The position numbers and the translations under genes were made by a program. Below are positions 56,170 through 64,000 of a stretch of 64,000 nucleotides of DNA, piece after piece. Position 1 is the stretch's first letter; each line of letters opens with the position of its first letter. Under the pieces are notes generated by a model, which searched no databases, was not told where the DNA came from, and saw only the letters and a list, made by a program, of their open reading frames with translations. This DNA is from [Pseudopropionibacterium] massiliense (GTDB lineage: Bacteria; Actinomycetota; Actinomycetes; Propionibacteriales; Propionibacteriaceae): contig NZ_LR027842.1 in assembly GCF_900607225.1 (NCBI RefSeq), positions 1,454,865-1,518,864 of the forward strand, given 5' to 3'.

Positions 56170-57328
56170 ACACATGAGGGTCAGGAACTACAGGGTACTT
56201 CGGGACATCACATTCAAGGACTTGAGGCCCTTCACCGTCGTGATCGGGTCCAACGGCAGTGGAAAATCCACTGTTTTCGATGTTTTTGCCTTTCTTCATG
56301 AAGCTTTCACGGTGGGCCTTAGGGGAGCTTGGGACAAACGGAACCGAATCGATGCCATTCGCAGCCGGGGTTCTAAAGGGCCCGTCGAGTTCGAGCTGAA
56401 GTACCGCGTTGACGTGGACGGGCAGAAAAGGCAGACGACATACGAAATCGTCATCGACGAAGAGGGTGGGCAGCCGGTTGTGCAGCGTGAGGTTCTCCGA
56501 TGGACCACCGCGCGAGGATCAGGGCGTCCTCGAGACATCTTGAGATTCGAACATGGAAACGGAAAGATCTACAACGAGCAGACATGTGAATACGAGGATG
56601 AAGCCTTGGATTCCCCTGATCTGCTGGCGGTCTCGGCCCTGGGACAGATGCAACGTCATTTCAGGGTCAAGGCGCTGCGCAATTTTATTCAGGGATGGTA
56701 CCTGTCGTATCTGACCGCTGACAACACCCGTACCACACCCACGAGCCGGCCGGAACCGAGGTTGAGCCAGACCGGGGACAACTTGGCCAATGTGATTCAA
56801 TACTTTCAGGAAAATCATCCGATCACCTTGAAAGCGGTTTTCGATGTACTTGGTCGGCGAATCCCTCAGCTTGAGAGCATTCTCCCCAAATTGCTCGAGG
56901 ATGGTAGACTCCTGCTACGCCTGAAGGATCGCCCGTTTGACGATCCCGTCCTCGACCGTTTCACCAGTGACGGTACGTTGAAACTTCTTGCTTACCTGAC
57001 CATGCTTCACGATCCGGCTCCTCCGACGGTGATCGGTATCGAGGAGCCAGAGAACCAGCTGCATCCAAGCCTGGTGCCACCGCTGGCCGAGGACATTCGT
57101 GAGCTCTCGGGGCGGTCCCAAGTTTTCGTCACCACGCACTCCCGTGAATTTCTGTCGGTGGTGGCTCCAAAGGAGTTGTGGATCATATCTCGTCATGATG
57201 ACGGATATGCGAGGGTGCACAGAGTGAGCGAGGATGAAAGGGTCATGGCCATGTTGCGCAAGGGAGCCTCGTTGCCTGAGCTGTGGGCCGAGGGTTACCT
57301 GCATTCTGCCGACCCCAAGATGGTGTGA
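56159..57328 (+). CDS. AAA family ATPase (COG4637-like, OLD/ABC type)
   Basis: A 389-residue ABC/SMC-like ATPase. N-terminus [18 protein letters not shown], Walker [10 protein letters not shown] (30-38), an ABC-type signature segment [11 protein letters not shown] near 270, Walker [12 protein letters not shown] (about 293-303) and the switch [10 protein letters not shown] (about 325-334). There is no nuclease domain of its own. It starts with GTG inside carA (an in-frame ATG at 56174 is possible) and ends 4 bases before a DUF4276 gene. Such pairs of ATPase and TOPRIM-like protein resemble OLD, PARIS and Gabija systems, suggesting phage defence by inference only. Base composition is clearly richer in A/T than carA and carB, pointing to acquisition. 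Confidence 0.85.
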   Translation: MRIEHMRVRNYRVLRDITFKDLRPFTVVIGSNGSGKSTVFDVFAFLHEAFTVGLRGAWDKRNRIDAIRSRGSKGPVEFELKYRVDVDGQKRQTTYEIVIDEEGGQPVVQREVLRWTTARGSGRPRDILRFEHGNGKIYNEQTCEYEDEALDSPDLLAVSALGQMQRHFRVKALRNFIQGWYLSYLTADNTRTTPTSRPEPRLSQTGDNLANVIQYFQENHPITLKAVFDVLGRRIPQLESILPKLLEDGRLLLRLKDRPFDDPVLDRFTSDGTLKLLAYLTMLHDPAPPTVIGIEEPENQLHPSLVPPLAEDIRELSGRSQVFVTTHSREFLSVVAPKELWIISRHDDGYARVHRVSEDERVMAMLRKGASLPELWAEGYLHSADPKMV

Positions 57329-57332
57329 TCGA

Positions 57333-57966
57333 ATGACAGGATCCGTTGCGCATGTCGATTTCTTGGTGGAGGGATACTCGATGAAGATATTTCTCGAAAC
57401 GATTCTCCCCAAGATCCTGCCGGATGATCTCGTGTTCGAGGTTTTCGATCTTGGCAGTAAAAGTCAGTTCTTGAAGAAATTCCCCAAACGCCTCGCCGGC
57501 TACTCCTCGTGGATGCCGGATGAGTATCGCGTCGTTCTTGTGGTGGATGCCGACCGGGATGATTGTCGCGAGCTCCGAGCCACGATGCTCACCGAGATTG
57601 ACACATCCGGTTTGACGGTGACAAGTCTGAGGTCATCATGTCAGGGTCAGGTTCTTCTCTGCATAGCGATTGAGATGTTGGAGGCCTGGTTCTTTGGTGA
57701 CGCCAGGGCGATAGGAGAGATATATGGAAAAACATTCATGAATCTCCGTAACAGAAGAGGTTGTCGTCAACCGGATGAGATTCGAGATCCGGCTCGTCGT
57801 TTGGAGAGCATACTGACAAATATCCCGAAACATCAGGCCGGACTGAAAAAGGTGGACCTCGTTTTGGATGCGACCCCGCACATGGATATTGAAAACAACA
57901 CGTCGAACAGTTTCTGCCGGCTCCGCGACGGAGTTCGGTTTTTGATCAATTCATCCCAGGAGAGCC

Positions 57967-57983
<17 letters not shown>
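57333..57983 (+). CDS. DUF4276 (TOPRIM-like) protein
   Basis: A 216-residue protein of the DUF4276 type: FLVEGYSMK at the N-terminus (E13), [10 protein letters not shown], the acidic DxD in [11 protein letters not shown] (D72, D74), [11 protein letters not shown] and a C-terminal PHMD segment. The Glu plus DxD layout is that of TOPRIM domains, which act as metal-dependent nucleases in OLD-like systems; activity here is inferred. ATG lies 4 bases after the ATPase stop, and the end overlaps carB by 17 bases, so it is fully built into the car operon. The stretch 57721-57780 is 40 percent G+C by hand count against 67 percent for 58021-58080 in carB. Confidence 0.82.
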
Positions 57984-61265
<3,282 letters not shown>

Positions 61266-61269
<4 letters not shown>

Positions 61270-62312
61270 CGAGCCTGTTCACCCGGGCCGAGCTGGCCGC
61301 CTACCAGAAGCTGCTGCGCCCGATCCTGTTCCGCTGGGCCGGGGGCGATCCGGAGGCGATCCACGAGGCCATGATCTCCTGGCTCGGTCACGTGCCCGCC
61401 ACCCGCTCCGCCCATGTTGCGGGCCGGGTCACCGTCGCGGGAATCGAGTTCCCGAACCGGGTCGGGGTGGCTGCGGGACTGGACAAGGACGGGGTCGCGG
61501 CCGCGGCCTGGGCGCGTTTCGGTTTCGGCCACGTGGAGCTGGGAACCGTGACGGGACAGGCGCAACCCGGCAACCCCAGGCCGCGGATGTTCAGGGCCCG
61601 GGCCTCGCAGGGAGTGATCAACCGGATGGGGTTCAACAACCGCGGCGCCGACGCCCTGGCCGACCGGCTCCTGAAACTCGGGGTGCAGCGCGGCAACCGC
61701 CGGCTCGGCATCCCGCTCGGCGTCTCCATCGGCAAGACCAAGGCCATCGCACTGGTGGACGCCGCCTCGGACTACCTGTCCTCCCTCGATGCGCTGCGGG
61801 ACCACGCCGACTATTTCGCGGTGAACGTCTCCAGCCCGAACACCCCGGGGCTGCGATCCCTCCAGGCCGCGAAGGAGCTGGAACAGCTCCTGGGATGCAT
61901 CGTCGAATCGGCCTCGCAGGGAACCGATCCCATTCCGGTTTTCGTGAAGCTCGCCCCCGACCTGGAACCCGGCCAGCTGACCGAAACCCTCGCCGTGATC
62001 CGCGACTGCGGTGCGGCGGGAATCATCGCCACCAACACCACCCTGAGCAGGGAGGGCCTGGCCGCGGACGACAGGCACCTCGCCGGCGAGGAGGGGGGAC
62101 TCAGCGGAGCCCCCCTGACAGCCATGGCACTGGCGTTCGTCGAACGGGTGGTTTCCGCCACCGAGCTTCCGGTGATCGGGGTCGGGGGCATCATGTCCCC
62201 CCGCGACGGGGTCCGGATGATCGAGGCCGGGGCCGTCCTGCTCCAGATCTACACGGGATTCATCTACGCCGGACCCGCCCTGGTCCGGGGCTTGAACGAT
62301 CTTTTGGGGTGA
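61266..62312 (+). CDS. pyrD: Dihydroorotate dehydrogenase, quinone type (class 2)
   Basis: FMN enzyme of 348 residues. It has the N-terminal helical extension that binds the membrane (about residues 1-40), [19 protein letters not shown], and [15 protein letters not shown] with the catalytic Ser of class 2 enzymes, and the FMN phosphate site [10 protein letters not shown]. It oxidises dihydroorotate and passes electrons to quinone. ATGA overlap with carB. Confidence 0.97.
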
Positions 62313-62314
62313 GC

Positions 62315-63109
62315 ATGAGCTACGCGAGAAAACTCTCGAGGAAAACCACGGAACGTGGGAACCTCTGCGTCGGAATCGACCCGATGCCCTCCGTCCTGGC
62401 CGCCTGGGGGCTGGCGACGGATGTGAAGGGTCTCGAGGCCTGCGCCCGGGGAATCGTGGAGGAACTGGGGGAGCGGATCGCGGTCTTCAAGCCGCAGTCG
62501 GCCTTCTTCGAGGCCTTCGGTTCCCGCGGGATCGCGGTGCTGGAGCGTGTGCTGGCGGACATCCGGGAGGCGGGGGCCATCAGCCTGCTGGACGTCAAAC
62601 GAGGCGACATCGGTTCATCCATGACCGGGTACGCGACCGCTTACCTGAGGGATGGGGCACCACTGGCGGCGGACGCCGTGACGCTCAGCCCCTACCTCGG
62701 TGTCGGGGCGTTGCTGCCCGCAATCGACCTGGCCGTTGCGCAGGGAAGGGGGGTGTACGTGCTGGCGCGCACGTCGAACCCGGAGGGAACGAGGATCCAG
62801 CATCACACGGCCCAGGTCGTGATCGACGAGATCACCGGGCTCAACCCGACCCGGGACCACGCGATCGGTCTGGTGGTGGGTGCCACCCACAGCGACACGG
62901 GCTGCGACCTCTCCGGTTTCAACGCCTCGATCCTGGCCCCCGGCATCGGTGCCCAGGGCGGCACCGTCGAGGGCTTGGCGGCAACTTTCGGGCCGGCTCT
63001 GGGACACGTGCTGCCGACCGCCAGCCGCGAGGTGATCGGTGGTGGCCGGAGCGAGCTTCATGTCCGGGCCACACGGCTGTTGGAAAAGGTTGCCCTGATC
63101 ACGACCTGA
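62315..63109 (+). CDS. pyrF: Orotidine 5'-phosphate decarboxylase, type 2
   Basis: A 264-residue barrel enzyme converting OMP to UMP. Catalytic Lys/Asp array in LLDVKRGDIGSS, N-terminal VGIDPMPSVL, and the phosphate-binding segment LAPGIGAQGG. The ATG at 62315 has GGGGTGA just upstream; a GTG at 62309 overlapping the pyrD stop is an alternative. It ends the pyrimidine block. Confidence 0.96.
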   Translation: MSYARKLSRKTTERGNLCVGIDPMPSVLAAWGLATDVKGLEACARGIVEELGERIAVFKPQSAFFEAFGSRGIAVLERVLADIREAGAISLLDVKRGDIGSSMTGYATAYLRDGAPLAADAVTLSPYLGVGALLPAIDLAVAQGRGVYVLARTSNPEGTRIQHHTAQVVIDEITGLNPTRDHAIGLVVGATHSDTGCDLSGFNASILAPGIGAQGGTVEGLAATFGPALGHVLPTASREVIGGGRSELHVRATRLLEKVALITT

Positions 63110-63163
63110 GGCCTTCGAGGCCATCGAATTCCTGATTCTTCTGCTTCCGATGCACGGAAAGGG

Positions 63164-63169
63164 TAGATT
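63164..63169 (+). promoter_or_regulatory. -10 box of mihF
   Basis: TAGATT with a predicted start near 63176 and a leader of about 53 bases ending in AAGGAGGACCG before the ATG. Confidence 0.45.
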
Positions 63170-63228
63170 TGTCAAGCAGGGGCATGAGCTCCCTGCGAGG
63201 CCGGTCACTTATCCACGAAGGAGGACCG

Positions 63229-63540
63229 ATGGCCATTCCGCATCTGAGCACCGAACAGCTCAAGTCGGCGCGTGCCGCTGCGACAGAGGCACGGCGGGCT
63301 CGGGCCCAGCTCAAGGATCAGGTCAAGTCTGGTACCCTCACGCTTCCCCAGGCCCTTGACCGGGCGATGGAGGACGAGGTCCTTTCCCGTGTGAAGGTGG
63401 TGGATCTGCTGCGCGCCCTACCCCGCGTCGGGGTGACGCGCTCCCAGGAGATCATGGAGAGCCTCGACATCGCCCCGAACCGTCGTATTCGCGGCCTCGG
63501 TCGGCATCAGATCGACCGGTTGAAGGAGCTCTTCTCCTAG
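63229..63540 (+). CDS. mihF: Integration host factor, actinobacterial type (mIHF)
   Basis: A 103-residue nucleoid-associated protein with a long N-terminal helix (LSTEQLKSARAAATEARRAR) and a C-terminal H2TH-like region (LLRALPRVGVTRSQEIMESLDIAPNRRIRGLG). mIHF binds and bends DNA and was found as a host factor for phage L5 integration. ATG at 63229 with AAGGAGG is chosen over upstream starts. Located between pyrF and gmk, the standard actinobacterial position. Confidence 0.96.
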   Translation: MAIPHLSTEQLKSARAAATEARRARAQLKDQVKSGTLTLPQALDRAMEDEVLSRVKVVDLLRALPRVGVTRSQEIMESLDIAPNRRIRGLGRHQIDRLKELFS

Positions 63541-63638
63541 CGGCTCCCCGGACCCCATGGAGTTCTCGTCAGGAGGGGATGGCGTAGTGAGGTACCCAGG
63601 GCGGTCCTCGCTGCGCCGTCTTCCGTTTGTGGAGCGTC

Positions 63639-63644
63639 TAGGAT
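63639..63644 (+). promoter_or_regulatory. -10 box of gmk, leaderless
   Basis: TAGGAT, 6 bases (CGTTGG), then the GTG at 63651; no ribosome-binding sequence. Confidence 0.55.
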
Positions 63645-63650
63645 CGTTGG

Positions 63651-64000
63651 GTGCGTTCACCCAGACAACCTTCGGTGTGGATCATTTCCGGTCCCAGTGG
63701 CGTCGGCAAGGGGACCGTGTGCGCGAAGCTTCTCGAACTACGTCCCGGTATCCACATACCCGTCTCCCTCACCACCCGAGGGCCGCGGCCGGGGGAGATC
63801 GACGGGGTCAGTTACCATTTCGTCTCCGAACAGCGATTCCGGGAGATGGTGGCTTCCGGAGACTTGCTGGAACACGCGGTTGTTCATGGTACGCACAGCT
63901 ATGGCACACCCCGCAGGGATGTCGTTGATGCGATCGCCTCGGGGCGGGACGTGCTCCTGGAGATCGACATCCAGGGGGCCCGCCAGGTGAAACGGAACCT
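63651..64000 (+). CDS. gmk: Guanylate kinase (partial, runs off the window)
   Basis: The first 116 codons are present. After RSPRQPSVW the frame reads IISGPSGVGKGTV (P-loop), SLTTRGPRPGEIDGVSYHFV (GMP-binding TTR and Tyr), then LLEIDIQGARQVK. It phosphorylates GMP to GDP. The start is a GTG 6 bases after a -10 box, with no Shine-Dalgarno, so a leaderless transcript is likely. The C-terminal part lies beyond the window. Confidence 0.95.
   Translation, partial: MRSPRQPSVWIISGPSGVGKGTVCAKLLELRPGIHIPVSLTTRGPRPGEIDGVSYHFVSEQRFREMVASGDLLEHAVVHGTHSYGTPRRDVVDAIASGRDVLLEIDIQGARQVKRN

Noticed and set aside
63110-63122. Hairpin GGCCT-TCG-AGGCC after pyrF as terminator
   Set aside because: Five base pairs with a 3-base loop and no T-run is too weak to call.

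Overview
The window reads as chromosomal DNA of a high-GC actinobacterium. The clues are: strong G/C preference at third codon positions; many GTG starts; 4-base ATGA/GTGA overlaps between genes; a PriA-type HisA; mIHF next to gmk; DUF948, DUF349 and DUF1707 proteins; the order yebC-ruvCAB-yajC-secDF-apt-relA; and many genes that look leaderless (a TANNNT box 6-8 bases before the start codon and no Shine-Dalgarno). Propionibacteriaceae is my best guess at family level, but that is inference. Almost everything is conserved housekeeping sequence. The accessory parts are a sugar-type ABC transporter locus, a lipid-like gene cluster, and a two-gene ATPase/TOPRIM-like insert.

Layout. 1-920: end of trpB and trpA. 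904-7431: a ROK repressor divergent from a Gfo/Idh/MocA oxidoreductase gene (broken by one in-frame TAG) and an ABC importer (lipoprotein, two permeases, ATPase). 7592-7864: a small, apparently frameshifted gene with a hairpin over its start. 7892-10529 (minus): a LiaF/DUF1707 protein, a sensor kinase and a LuxR-type response regulator. 10627-14713: dnaE and a membrane protein. 14720-18337: hisD-hisC-hisB-hisH. 18322-20017: sirtuin deacylase and pyroglutamyl peptidase, separated by a 313-base region with a tandem repeat and a degenerate dyad element. 20091-20837: priA. 20834-26396: an unusual operon encoding a fatty acyl-CoA reductase/HAD fusion, a LarA-like protein, a PlsC-like protein lacking the catalytic His, and a tandem GNAT protein.

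26445-33077: yebC, ruvC, ruvA, ruvB, yajC, secD, secF, apt (Holliday junction processing and Sec accessory complex). 33082-36468: K+ channel and relA (stringent response), ended by a strong shared hairpin. 36529-37776 (minus): DUF349 protein. 37880-41800: glyoxalase II-like hydrolase, hisS, aspS. 41959-44042 (minus): two drug/metabolite exporters. 44135-50394: rarA, DUF948 protein, small membrane protein, alaS, ruvX, mltG. 50394-53983: shikimate genes aroE-aroC-aroK-aroB. 54041-63109: efp, nusB, then pyrimidine genes carA-[ATPase + DUF4276]-carB-pyrD-pyrF. 63229-64000: mihF and the start of gmk.

The most interesting feature is the AAA ATPase plus DUF4276 pair fused by overlapping reading frames into the carA-carB junction. 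It has visibly lower GC than its neighbours and resembles OLD/PARIS-type ATPase-TOPRIM anti-phage pairs. Second is the FAR-HAD/LarA-like/PlsC-like cluster, whose product is unknown to me. Third is the window-wide leaderless promoter pattern. No tRNA, rRNA, CRISPR array, insertion sequence or prophage was seen.
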